Shown here one piece after another: positions 1 to 6,880 of a DNA stretch of 10,563 nucleotides. The notes under the pieces are model-generated. The model saw only the letters and a list, made by a program, of their open reading frames with translations. It had not been told where the DNA came from and did not search any database. The DNA comes from Peptococcaceae bacterium. Lineage in GTDB: Bacteria > Bacillota > Dehalobacteriia > UBA4068 > UBA4997. The stretch is taken from positions 382 through 10,944 of the forward strand of contig JAHZFN010000144.1 in assembly GCA_019421315.1 (NCBI GenBank), written 5' to 3'. Each line of letters begins with the position of its first letter. The first letter of the stretch is position 1. Both the position numbers and the translations under genes were made by a program.

Positions 1-1513
1 AATGGTCGCTGAAATTATTGTTTTGGGCAGGATCCAAAACCTCCAGCAAAGCGCTGGCGGGATCTCCCCGAAAATCATTGGCAAGCTTATCGATTTCGTC
101 CAAAAGGAAAAGAGGATTTAAAGTGCCTGCCGTTTTCATGCTTTGGATAATGCGTCCCGGCATAGCGCCGATATAAGTTCGGCGATGGCCTCTGATTTCC
201 GCTTCATCCCGCACGCCGCCCAAAGAAATGCGCACATATTTGCGGTTCAAAGAACGGGCGATGGATGCCGCCAAAGAAGTTTTGCCGACACCGGGCGGTC
301 CCACAAAGCAAAGAATGGGACCTTTCAGCGTATTGGTCATCTGTTTAACTGCCAAATATTCCAAAATGCGTTCCTTAACCTTATCCAAACCGTAATGGTC
401 GCTGTTCAGAATTTTTTCCGCATTGATAATATTCTTGTTGTCTTTGGTTTCCTTATCCCAGGGCAAGTCAAGCAGCCAGTCGATATAGTTTTCGATAACG
501 TTGGCTTCCGCCACCATCGGCGGCATATTTTTCAGGCGGGAAAGCTCTTTCTCGATTTTTTCCGAAACATAGTCGGGCAGCTTTCTGCCTTCCATTTTGG
601 CACGGATATTTTCGATTTCGGAGTTTCTGTCCTCCTGCTCGCCAAGTTCTTTCTGCACTGCCCGAATTTGTTCACGCAGATAATATTCTTTTTGGTTTTT
701 GTCGATTTGCGCCCGCACCCGATTACCGATTTTGCGTTCCAGCTCGATAATTTCAACTTCTTTTAAAACCATCTGCAAAAGCAGTTCCACTCGTTCCTTT
801 ACGTCCGCGGCTTCCAGAATTTTCTGGCGTTCGGAAAGCTGCAGCTGCAAATTGGCGCCGACAATATCAGCCAGTCTGCCGGATTCTTCCACCATACCCA
901 TGTTGGCGACAACTTCAGGCGAAACCTTTTTGTTCAAAGCCGCATACTGCGGAAACGCCTCCCGCAGGTTTCTGTCAAGAGCCATCAGCTCGATGTCTTC
1001 CTCTTTGTTGTCGGAATCCATATGACCTTCCACCCTTGCCACCAAATACGGCGAAAGCTGGGTGTATTCCAAAACAGTACCGCGGCAGATACCCTCCGCC
1101 ATCAAACGCACAGTGCCGCCCGGCAGTTTCAAAACCTGCTTGATTTCGGCAATGGTGCCAACCTTATATATTTCATCGGCAGTGGGATCTTCGATCATAA
1201 CGTCTTTTTGCATAACCAAAAAGATTTCTCTGTTTTGCAGCATAGCCTCGTCCAAAGCGGCAATGGATTTTTCCCTGCCAACGTCCAGATGAGTCATGCC
1301 GCCTGGGAACACCATAACGCCGCGCAGAGCGATGGCGGGCATTTCTTCCAAAAAATAATCCTCATCGTCGGAAAAAACCGCTTTTTCCGCAGCCTCCGCA
1401 ATCTTATTTTCTGCTGCCGCCGCAGCTTCGGCAACAGCCTCGTCAATTTGTTTGGCGGTTTCCTCGTCAATATCCAACCCAAAATCATTGGTAAAATCTT
1501 TATTATCAGTCAT
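1..1513 (-). CDS. lon: ATP-dependent protease Lon (LonA), N-terminal about 504 residues, cut by the window edge
   Basis: Lon is a cytosolic AAA+ serine protease that unfolds and degrades damaged and short-lived regulatory proteins. The frame opens at ATG 1513 behind an AGGAG ribosome binding site 7 nt upstream and stays open to base 2. The Lon substrate-binding domain starts near residue 58 (ALRGVMVFPGG, then LDVGREKSIAALDEAM). The helical linker holds KEYYLREQ at about residues 272-280. The AAA+ module shows Walker A GPPGVGKT at 405-412, then RISLGGVRDEAEIRGHRRTY, and Walker B LLDEID at 470-475. The frame leaves the window at NNFSDH. The remaining ATPase part and the Ser-Lys protease domain therefore lie outside, and catalytic integrity cannot be judged. 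Oddly, residues 1-57 are an acidic, Ala/Glu-rich extension, whereas Bacillus LonA has only about 10 residues before the same domain. lon lies 333 bp after clpX behind a terminator, so it is probably transcribed on its own. Identification is very secure. Confidence 0.97.
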   Translation of the reverse strand, partial: MTDNKDFTNDFGLDIDEETAKQIDEAVAEAAAAAENKIAEAAEKAVFSDDEDYFLEEMPAIALRGVMVFPGGMTHLDVGREKSIAALDEAMLQNREIFLVMQKDVMIEDPTADEIYKVGTIAEIKQVLKLPGGTVRLMAEGICRGTVLEYTQLSPYLVARVEGHMDSDNKEEDIELMALDRNLREAFPQYAALNKKVSPEVVANMGMVEESGRLADIVGANLQLQLSERQKILEAADVKERVELLLQMVLKEVEIIELERKIGNRVRAQIDKNQKEYYLREQIRAVQKELGEQEDRNSEIENIRAKMEGRKLPDYVSEKIEKELSRLKNMPPMVAEANVIENYIDWLLDLPWDKETKDNKNIINAEKILNSDHYGLDKVKERILEYLAVKQMTNTLKGPILCFVGPPGVGKTSLAASIARSLNRKYVRISLGGVRDEAEIRGHRRTYIGAMPGRIIQSMKTAGTLNPLFLLDEIDKLANDFRGDPASALLEVLDPAQNNNFSDH

Positions 1514-1559
1514 TGTTTCACTCCTAACTTTGACATATACACATACTAAACTATTGTAT

Positions 1560-1588
1560 ATTGTACCATAAAAAACAGAAATCATAAA
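1560..1588 (-). promoter_or_regulatory. Candidate lon promoter with extended -10
   Basis: On the minus strand, TTTATG (1588-1583) lies 17 nt before TACAAT (1565-1560). The -10 is preceded by TGG, which matches the extended -10 pattern TGn. It sits about 47 nt before the lon start. The -35 is poor (3 of 6 bases match TTGACA), but an extended -10 can compensate. A second TACAAT occurs at 1558-1553. Because a terminator stands between clpX and lon, a promoter is expected in this stretch. This is a motif reading only. Confidence 0.4.
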
Positions 1589-1732
1589 GTTTTTTTTGTT
1601 TTTTCGGTGAAAAAACAGGACAAACCATACAATAATCTATATTTTTTATTATTTTATGCCGAAAAAAGGCGAAAAGTACGGCGTTTTTTGGTTATAAATG
1701 GCATTTTTTGCAGATATTCAAGAAAAAGTCAA

Positions 1733-1762
1733 AAAAGGAAGGTAATTTTTTACCTTCCTTTT
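1733..1762 (-). terminator. Bidirectional intrinsic terminator after clpX
   Basis: A perfect 13-bp inverted repeat (1733-1745 with 1750-1762) encloses a TTTT loop. In the clpX direction the stem is followed by TTTTTTGACTTTTTC, a good U-rich tail. On the plus strand it is followed by TTTTAATTATATTTT, so it could stop transcription both ways. It lies about 85 nt beyond the clpX stop and separates clpPX from lon. Confidence 0.85.
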
Positions 1763-1846
1763 AATTATATTTTGATTATAATTTAATTTTAAACATATTT
1801 TTATAATCTGCCGCAGTTGAATTTTCCGTTTATTTTTCTCGGAAAG

Positions 1847-3112
1847 CTACGCAATAATTTCCTTGTGGGAATCCGTACCTTTGGTAATCAGCAATGGCTG
1901 TGTATGGTTTTCCAAGCTTTCTTTGGTAACAATGCACTTGCTGATGTCTTCTCGGCTCGGCAGGTCATACATAGTATCCAGCATAAGCTCTTCAAAAATC
2001 GCCCGCAGACCTCTGGCGCCTGTTTTGCGTTCCAAGGCCTCTTTGGCGGCAACCCGCAAAGCATCTTCCTGGAATTCCAAATCAACGCCGTCCATTTCAA
2101 ACAGCTTTTTGTACTGCTTGGTCAGGGCGTTTTTCGGCTCTTTCAAAACTCGAACCAAACCGTCCTCGTCCAAAGCATCCAACGTTACCATGATGGGCAA
2201 ACGACCGACAAATTCAGGAATCAAACCGAATTTAAGCAAATCCTCCGGCAAAATTTTTTGCAAAATTTCGCCGATTTTTTCTTCTTTGACACTCTTGATA
2301 TCGGCGCCGAAGCCCATGCTTTTAGTTTCCACACGATGCTTAATAATTTTGTCAATGCCGACAAAAGCGCCGCCGCAGATGAAAAGAATGTTTTTTGTAT
2401 TAATCTGAATCAGCTCCTGGTGGGGGTGTTTTCTGCCGCCTTGGGGCGGAACGGAAGCCACGGTGCCCTCCAGAATTTTCAAAAGGGTCTGCTGCACGCC
2501 CTCGCCGCTGACATCACGGGTAATGGACATATTTTCCGCCTTGCGGGAAATTTTATCAATTTCATCAATGTAAATTATGCCCTTTTCGGCTTTTTCGATA
2601 TTGAAATCCGCTGCCTGGATTAATTTCAGCAAAATATTTTCAACATCCTCGCCCACATAGCCTGCTTCTGTTAAAGATGTTGCATCTGCAACGGCAAAGG
2701 GCACATTCAAAATTCTCGCCAAAGTTTCCGCCAGCAATGTTTTACCGCTGCCGGTGGGACCAAGCATAATAATATTGCTCTTTTGCAGTTCAACATCATC
2801 CACAACGCTGCCGCAGCGAATTCTCTTGTAGTGATTGTAAACGGCAACCGCCAAAGATCTTTTGGCTTTGTCCTGCCCGATTACATAATCGTCCAGAGTT
2901 TGCTTAATTTCTTTTGGAGTCGGCAGTTCCCAGTCTTCTTCCTCTTCTTCAGCTTCCAAAGTATAATCTTCTTCCACAATTTCAGAGCAAAGCTCAACAC
3001 ATTCATTGCAGATATAAACGCCGGGACCGGCAATAAGTTTTTTCACTTGGTCCTGGGATTTTCCGCAAAATGAACATCTGACCATATCTCTGTCATCGGT
3101 AGGTTTTGTCAT
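1847..3112 (-). CDS. clpX: ClpX, ATP-dependent unfoldase subunit of ClpXP
   Basis: ClpX is the hexameric AAA+ unfoldase that recognises tagged substrates and threads them into the ClpP chamber. The 421-residue length is typical. The N-terminal zinc-binding domain has Cys13, Cys16, Cys35 and Cys38. A very acidic linker follows (about residues 47-61, with five Glu in a row). The AAA+ domain has Walker A GPTGSGKT at 118-125, the pore-1 loop GYVGED at 151-156, Walker B IIYIDEID at 179-186, the pore-2 region SGEGVQQ at 202-208, PEFVGRLP with the box VII arginine at 304, and sensor-2 GARGLR at 365-370. The ClpP-docking loop reads MGFG at 266-269, where most family members have an IGF-type tripeptide. 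The ATG at 3112 has GGAGA 7 nt upstream. The gene follows clpP by 15 bp, so the two are almost certainly cotranscribed and made together. Confidence 0.98.
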   Translation of the reverse strand: MTKPTDDRDMVRCSFCGKSQDQVKKLIAGPGVYICNECVELCSEIVEEDYTLEAEEEEEDWELPTPKEIKQTLDDYVIGQDKAKRSLAVAVYNHYKRIRCGSVVDDVELQKSNIIMLGPTGSGKTLLAETLARILNVPFAVADATSLTEAGYVGEDVENILLKLIQAADFNIEKAEKGIIYIDEIDKISRKAENMSITRDVSGEGVQQTLLKILEGTVASVPPQGGRKHPHQELIQINTKNILFICGGAFVGIDKIIKHRVETKSMGFGADIKSVKEEKIGEILQKILPEDLLKFGLIPEFVGRLPIMVTLDALDEDGLVRVLKEPKNALTKQYKKLFEMDGVDLEFQEDALRVAAKEALERKTGARGLRAIFEELMLDTMYDLPSREDISKCIVTKESLENHTQPLLITKGTDSHKEIIA

Positions 3113-3127
3113 GGGCTGTCTCCTTTT

Positions 3128-3712
3128 TTAGTGGTTTTCAATAACTTCGTCAATCAAACCGTAGGCTTTGGCTTCGGCGGCTTCCATGAAATTATCGCGT
3201 TCTGTGTCATTGCAGATTTTTTCATAGGTTTGACCTGTGCGTTCCGCCATAATATGATTCAGTTTTTCTTTCATTCTGATAATTCTTTTGGCATGAATTT
3301 CAATATCCGTTGCCTGACCCTGAGTACCGCCCAAAGGCTGATGAATCATAATTTCGCTGTTGGGCAGTGCATAACGCTTGCCGATGGCTCCCGCTGTCAG
3401 CAAAAAAGCGCCCATGCTGGCGGCCATGCCGATACAAATTGTGCTGACGTCGCATTTGATGTACTGCATTGTATCATAAATTGCCATGCCTGCGGTGATG
3501 GAACCGCCGGGGCTGTTGATATACAAATGAATATCTTTATCGGGATCCTCCGCTTCCAAAAAGAGCAGCTGGGCAATGATTACATTGGCAACATTGTCGT
3601 CAATCTGGCTGCCCAAAAAAATAACCCTGTCCTTCAGCAAACGGGAATAAATATCAAAAGATCTTTCGCCTCTTTCGGTCTGCTCGATGACCATAGGAAT
3701 TAAAGCGCTCAA
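3128..3712 (-). CDS. clpP: ClpP, serine protease subunit of ClpXP/ClpAP/ClpCP
   Basis: ClpP forms the double-heptamer proteolytic barrel that degrades proteins fed by Clp ATPases. The catalytic triad is visible: Ser in GMAASMGAF, His in MIHQPLGG and Asp in TERDNFM. These are Ser99, His124 and Asp173 when counted from the chosen start, in line with the usual numbering. I chose TTG 3712 as the start (MSALIPMVIEQ, 194 residues). It gives the normal ClpP N-terminus, and AAAGG lies 10 nt upstream. An in-frame GTG at 3730 would add six residues but has no ribosome binding site. ATG 3694 would cut off the conserved LIP segment. There is no sign of a long propeptide. The gene lies between tig, from which a hairpin separates it, and clpX, 15 bp downstream. 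The identity is certain; the exact start is moderately sure. Confidence 0.97.
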   Translation of the reverse strand: MSALIPMVIEQTERGERSFDIYSRLLKDRVIFLGSQIDDNVANVIIAQLLFLEAEDPDKDIHLYINSPGGSITAGMAIYDTMQYIKCDVSTICIGMAASMGAFLLTAGAIGKRYALPNSEIMIHQPLGGTQGQATDIEIHAKRIIRMKEKLNHIMAERTGQTYEKICNDTERDNFMEAAEAKAYGLIDEVIENH

Positions 3713-3722
3713 AAATATCACA

Positions 3723-3727
3723 CCTTT
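3723..3727 (-). promoter_or_regulatory. Ribosome binding site that decides the clpP start
   Basis: AAAGG on the minus strand ends 10 nt before TTG 3712. It lies inside the coding region if translation began at GTG 3730 and too close for GTG 3721, so it favours the TTG start. No comparable site precedes ATG 3694. Confidence 0.5.
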
Positions 3728-3761
3728 CACTCACATAATAAAATACACGACTATAAATATA

Positions 3762-3809
3762 TACCCAATGACAGCAGATTTATACAATAAATCCGTCAAT
3801 CATTGGGTA
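3762..3809 (-). terminator. Two-tier hairpin between tig and clpP (attenuator or terminator)
   Basis: The outer stem is a perfect 10 bp (3762-3771 with 3800-3809, TACCCAATGA/TCATTGGGTA). An inner 6-bp stem (3777-3782 with 3788-3793) closes a 5-nt loop. In the tig direction the tail is UAUAUAUUUAUAG, only moderately U-rich. On the plus strand it is followed by CTTTTTTATAATT, a better tail, though no plus-strand gene is visible. The likeliest role is partial termination or RNA processing between tig and clpPX. A weak promoter-like pair (TTGGGT, 17 nt, TATTTT) begins inside the right arm and could serve clpP. Confidence 0.5.
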
Positions 3810-3820
3810 CTTTTTTATAA

Positions 3821-5125
3821 TTATTTGATTACAGCGTTATCATTGACGAAATCAAGAGCTTTCATCAATTTAATGTTATAAGCAAAGTAGTCATAACTGC
3901 CGGATTGTTTGAACAAAGCTTTAACTTCGTCCAATTCTTTGTTGTAAGATTTAGCAACATCAGCGATTTGTTTATCGATATCTTCTTCAGTTGCTTCAAT
4001 ATTTTCGGCTTTTGCCACTGCTTCCAGAACCAGATCCTGTTTAACGGCGTGTTCGGCACGTTCACGGTGATGTTCTCTGAAAGCAGACATATCGGTTTTC
4101 GCCAATTCAAAGAATTTTTCCAATGTCAAGCCTTGGTACTGCAAATTCTGAGCAAATTCGTTTACCAGATCGTCCATTTTGTTTTCGATCATAACTTTGG
4201 GAATGTCAACGGTTGCACCGTCCACAACTTTTTGCAGAATGTCGCGTTTAACCAATTCGTCGGCTTTTTTGTTGGATTTTTCGGTCAGTTCTTCCATGAT
4301 TTTGGATTTCAATTCTTCAACTGTATCGCAGTCTTCACGAACGTCTTTAACAAATTCGTCGTTCAGTTCGGGCAGATTGCGGCGGCGAATTTCATGTACT
4401 TTAACTTTGAAAACAGCAGGTTTGCCTGCCAGGTTTTCAGCCTGATAATTTTCGGGGAAAGTTACGTTAACATCAATTTCATCGTCTTTTTTAGCACCGA
4501 TGATTTGTTCTTCAAAACCGGGAATAAAGGTGTTGGAACCGATGTTCAAAGGATAATTTTCGCCTTTGCCGCCTTCAAAAGCCACACCGTCTTGGAAACC
4601 TTCAAAGTCGATTACAGCAATATCGCCGTTTTCAACTGTGGCATCATCGCCCAAAGTTTCCATTTTGCCAACACGTTCACGCATTTTTTTGATTTCGGCG
4701 TCAACATCGTCGCCTGTGGGCATTTCCACAATTTTATGCACTTCAACGCCTTTGTATTCACCCAATTCGGCTTCGGGTTTCACAACAACCACTACTTCAA
4801 ACTTAACGTCTTTGCCCAGTTCCATTTCCTGAATGTCAACGGCGGGTCTGTCAACGGGCATTAAGTCAACTGTTTTGAAGATTTCTTCATAGCTCATGTT
4901 GAAAACATCGTCAAAAGCCTGCTGCAAAATGTTAGCTTGTCCAACGTAGTTTTCCAAAACTTTCTGGGGAACATGACCGGCACGGAAACCGGGGATTTTA
5001 ACTTCTTTGCCGACAGCTTTAACAGCTTTGGGATAAGCCAGCTCCAAATAGGAAGCGGGAGCAACAACTTCGATTTTTGCCACATTGGCGTTTCTTTCTT
5101 TTAATACTGCACTTACCAAACTCAT
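3821..5125 (-). CDS. tig: Trigger factor, ribosome-associated chaperone and prolyl isomerase
   Basis: Trigger factor docks at the ribosomal exit tunnel and shields nascent chains. The 434-residue length matches the family. The N-terminal ribosome-binding domain carries the GFRxGxxP signature as GFRAGHVP at residues 46-53. The FKBP-type PPIase domain covers about residues 155-250 (NGDIAVIDFEGFQDG, then FIPGFEEQIIGAK and FPENYQ). The rest is the helical, charged chaperone domain ending in NDNAVIK. ATG 5125 is preceded by AGGAGG with 9 nt spacing, a very strong site as expected for an abundant protein. The gene heads the quality-control cluster tig-clpP-clpX-lon, an order common in bacteria. Promoter candidates lie in the 162-bp gap upstream. 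Nothing in the protein looks disrupted. Confidence 0.98.
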   Translation of the reverse strand: MSLVSAVLKERNANVAKIEVVAPASYLELAYPKAVKAVGKEVKIPGFRAGHVPQKVLENYVGQANILQQAFDDVFNMSYEEIFKTVDLMPVDRPAVDIQEMELGKDVKFEVVVVVKPEAELGEYKGVEVHKIVEMPTGDDVDAEIKKMRERVGKMETLGDDATVENGDIAVIDFEGFQDGVAFEGGKGENYPLNIGSNTFIPGFEEQIIGAKKDDEIDVNVTFPENYQAENLAGKPAVFKVKVHEIRRRNLPELNDEFVKDVREDCDTVEELKSKIMEELTEKSNKKADELVKRDILQKVVDGATVDIPKVMIENKMDDLVNEFAQNLQYQGLTLEKFFELAKTDMSAFREHHRERAEHAVKQDLVLEAVAKAENIEATEEDIDKQIADVAKSYNKELDEVKALFKQSGSYDYFAYNIKLMKALDFVNDNAVIK

Positions 5126-5254
5126 TCTTATGCATCCTCCTAAATTTATATCAGCAATTAATTATAATCAATTTACTTACTATAATAATCACTATAATTA
5201 TTATTTTGTGCCAAATTATACAAAATCCATTAAATGTATAAGCAACCAAACTGT

Positions 5255-5284
5255 ATTATAACACATAATCCGGTACTTTAACAA
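5255..5284 (-). promoter_or_regulatory. Candidate tig promoter
   Basis: TTGTTA (5284-5279) lies 18 nt before TATAAT (5260-5255) on the minus strand. The -10 is a perfect consensus preceded by TGT, which fits the extended -10 pattern. A second perfect TATAAT lies at 5220-5215, with TTGCTT 19 nt upstream of it (5245-5240). Both sit in the AT-rich gap between the purB stop and the tig ribosome binding site. I saw no terminator hairpin with a U tract after purB, so some read-through into tig is possible. This is a motif reading only. Confidence 0.55.
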
Positions 5285-5287
5285 GTC

Positions 5288-6721
5288 CTAAACAAAAATC
5301 TCTGCCTCAACACCCAAAAGGTTTTTGTTGGCTTCCAAAACAGGCTGTACCATTTCAGCCAAAAATTCTTCCGTCTGCTCTTTAGCACGACCGATATAAA
5401 GGGATGGTTCAAGATGAGATTCCAGTTCTTCCAATGTCATATCAAAAGCGGGGTCGGCGGCGATGAGTTCCAACAAATTGTTTTCTTTGCCCTCAACCTT
5501 AATGCGGGCAGCAGCAGCCATGGAATGCTGACGAATTCTTTCGTGGAGCTCCTGTCGGTCGCCGCCTTTTTTAACAGCCTGCATCATGATGTTTTCCGTT
5601 GCCATGAATGGCAGCTCTGTCCGCAGGCGTTTTTCGATAACCTTGGGATAAACCACCATGTTGCCCGTTACATTAATCAAAAGCTCCAAGATAGCATCCG
5701 TTGCCAAAAAACCTTCTGCAATGCTGATACGGCGGTTGGCGGAATCATCGAGGGTTCTTTCAAACCACTGGCAGGCCGCAGTAACGGCGGGATTTAAAAC
5801 GTCAATAATCACATATCTGGCAAGGGAGGCAATACGTTCGGAACGCATTGGGTTTCTTTTGTATGCCATGGCGGAGGAACCGATTTGATTTTTCTCAAAG
5901 GGTTCTTCCATCTCTTTCAAATGCTGCAAAAGACGCAGATCGTTGGAAAATTTATGAGCTGTTTGAGCTATGCCGCCCAAAACGTTCAAAACTCTGGCGT
6001 CAACCTTGCGGGAATAAGTCTGCCCCGAAACGGCGTAGCATTTATCAAAGCCCATTTTGTTGGCAATGCGTTTTTCCGCTTCTTTGACTTTGGCATGGTC
6101 GCCGTCAAAAAGACTCAAAAAGCTGGCTTGGGTGCCTGTTGTGCCTTTGGAACCAAGCAGTGCCAAACCATCCAGTTGATGTTCCAGATCGTCCAAATCC
6201 ATCAAAAGTTCATTCATCCACAATGTGGCACGTTTGCCCACTGTTGTGGGCTGAGCAGATTGAAAATGGGTAAAAGCCAAGGTGGGCAGAGCTTTGTATT
6301 CATCAGCGAATTTTGCCAGCTGCGCCAAAACATTGATGATTTTTGTACGAATCAAACGCAGACCCTCACGCATAATGATAATGTCTGTGTTGTCACCTAC
6401 ATAGCAGGAGGTTGCACCCAAATGAATTATGCCTTTGGCATGGGGGCATTGGTCACCATATGTATGCACGTGCGCCATAACGTCATGACGCAGTTTCTTT
6501 TCGTACTGAGCCGCCAAATCGTAATCAATATCTTCGGCATGTGCCTTTAATTCATCAATTTGCTCATCGGTAATGGGCAGACCAAGTTCTTTTTCGGTTT
6601 CTGCCAAAGCAATCCAAAGTTTACGCCAGGTGCGGAATTTGTTGTTGGCGGAAAAGATATAAAGCATTTCCTTGCTGGCATAACGCCCTGCCAGAGGACT
6701 GCTGTAAACATCGTTATTCAA
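5288..6721 (-). CDS. purB: Adenylosuccinate lyase, long ADSL-like form
   Basis: PurB removes fumarate twice in purine synthesis: SAICAR to AICAR, and adenylosuccinate to AMP. The 477-residue protein belongs to the aspartase/fumarase superfamily. It shows RHDVMAHVHTYG (residues 78-89, His84/His86 region), GATSCYVGDN (102-111), THFQSAQPTTVGKR (151-164, His152) and the signature GSSAMAYKRNP (281-291), whose Ser282/Ser283 is the catalytic-loop serine. Compared from memory, many segments are nearly the same as animal ADSL (LGATSCYVGDNTD, KGTTGTQASFL, WFERTLDDSANRRI), and the length is closer to that enzyme than to the roughly 430-residue Bacillus PurB. Clostridial genomes commonly carry this form. 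The start is TTG 6721, with AAAAAAGGAG 9 nt upstream and no in-frame ATG nearby. The gene follows purC, which makes its substrate SAICAR. Confidence 0.97.
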   Translation of the reverse strand: MNNDVYSSPLAGRYASKEMLYIFSANNKFRTWRKLWIALAETEKELGLPITDEQIDELKAHAEDIDYDLAAQYEKKLRHDVMAHVHTYGDQCPHAKGIIHLGATSCYVGDNTDIIIMREGLRLIRTKIINVLAQLAKFADEYKALPTLAFTHFQSAQPTTVGKRATLWMNELLMDLDDLEHQLDGLALLGSKGTTGTQASFLSLFDGDHAKVKEAEKRIANKMGFDKCYAVSGQTYSRKVDARVLNVLGGIAQTAHKFSNDLRLLQHLKEMEEPFEKNQIGSSAMAYKRNPMRSERIASLARYVIIDVLNPAVTAACQWFERTLDDSANRRISIAEGFLATDAILELLINVTGNMVVYPKVIEKRLRTELPFMATENIMMQAVKKGGDRQELHERIRQHSMAAAARIKVEGKENNLLELIAADPAFDMTLEELESHLEPSLYIGRAKEQTEEFLAEMVQPVLEANKNLLGVEAEIFV

Positions 6722-6730
6722 ATCAATCTA

Positions 6731-6740
6731 CTCCTTTTTT
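6731..6740 (-). promoter_or_regulatory. Ribosome binding site that decides the TTG start of purB
   Basis: AAAAAAGGAG on the minus strand is followed by 9 nt and then TTG 6721. The nearby ATG six codons' distance or less downstream is out of frame. The TTG reading gives the expected N-terminus (NNDVYSSPLAGRYAS). Confidence 0.65.
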
Positions 6741-6824
6741 ATGATACTGCAATTTTAATTTATGTTTTTTAACTTGCAGTTAATTTCAAACAAAACTCGG
6801 TTTCTTGGTTTCTGTATAAAGCAC

Positions 6825-6861
6825 AACACAGTCTGCCACCTTGGCGGCGGCAGGCCGTGTT
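6825..6861 (-). terminator. Strong hairpin after purC, possible terminator
   Basis: As minus-strand RNA, 6861-6846 pairs with 6840-6825 around a 5-nt loop (GCCAA). Fifteen of 16 positions pair if two G-U pairs are counted, and the stem is GC-rich. It starts 19 nt after the purC stop, a usual place for a terminator. The tail GUGCUUUAUACAG is poor in U, so it could instead be a processing or mRNA-stabilising structure. The two G-U pairs exist only in minus-strand RNA (they become mismatches on the other strand), which agrees with the direction of the genes. Confidence 0.5.
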
Positions 6862-6880
6862 AAAAAAGCATATGTAAGAA

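Larger units (their letters stand above)
1514..1846. other. AT-rich clpX-lon intergenic region without a gene
   Basis: This is the only gap longer than 300 bases. It is strongly AT-rich with many A and T runs. Next to clpX it holds the 13-bp terminator hairpin, and next to lon the candidate promoter. Between them are a small 9-bp stem (1597-1605 with 1609-1617, loop GGT) and an imperfect hairpin (1659-1671 with 1679-1691). Neither is followed by a convincing U tract on the coding strand. I see no open frame with a ribosome binding site and no tRNA-like structure. Confidence 0.7.

Noticed and set aside
1528..1534. GTCAAAG near the lon start as a CtsR heat-shock operator
   Set aside because: Only one half-site is present; CtsR sites need two spaced heptamers. 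I also saw no CIRCE (HrcA) inverted repeat near lon, clpP or tig.
1597..1617. 9-bp stem (GTTTTTTC/GAAAAAAC) as a terminator or operator upstream of lon
   Set aside because: It is almost all A-T pairs, is followed by A-rich and not U-rich sequence in the lon direction, and is easily produced by chance in this AT-rich gap.
1817..4864. Long open frames on the plus strand opposite clpX, clpP and tig
   Set aside because: They lie fully antisense to well-conserved genes, have low-complexity Phe/Asn-rich translations and no ribosome binding sites. They are explained by codon use on the minus strand.
5160..5215. Repeated ATTATAGT-like words upstream of tig as an operator or origin-like array
   Set aside because: The words are short and made only of A and T, without regular spacing; low complexity is enough to explain them.
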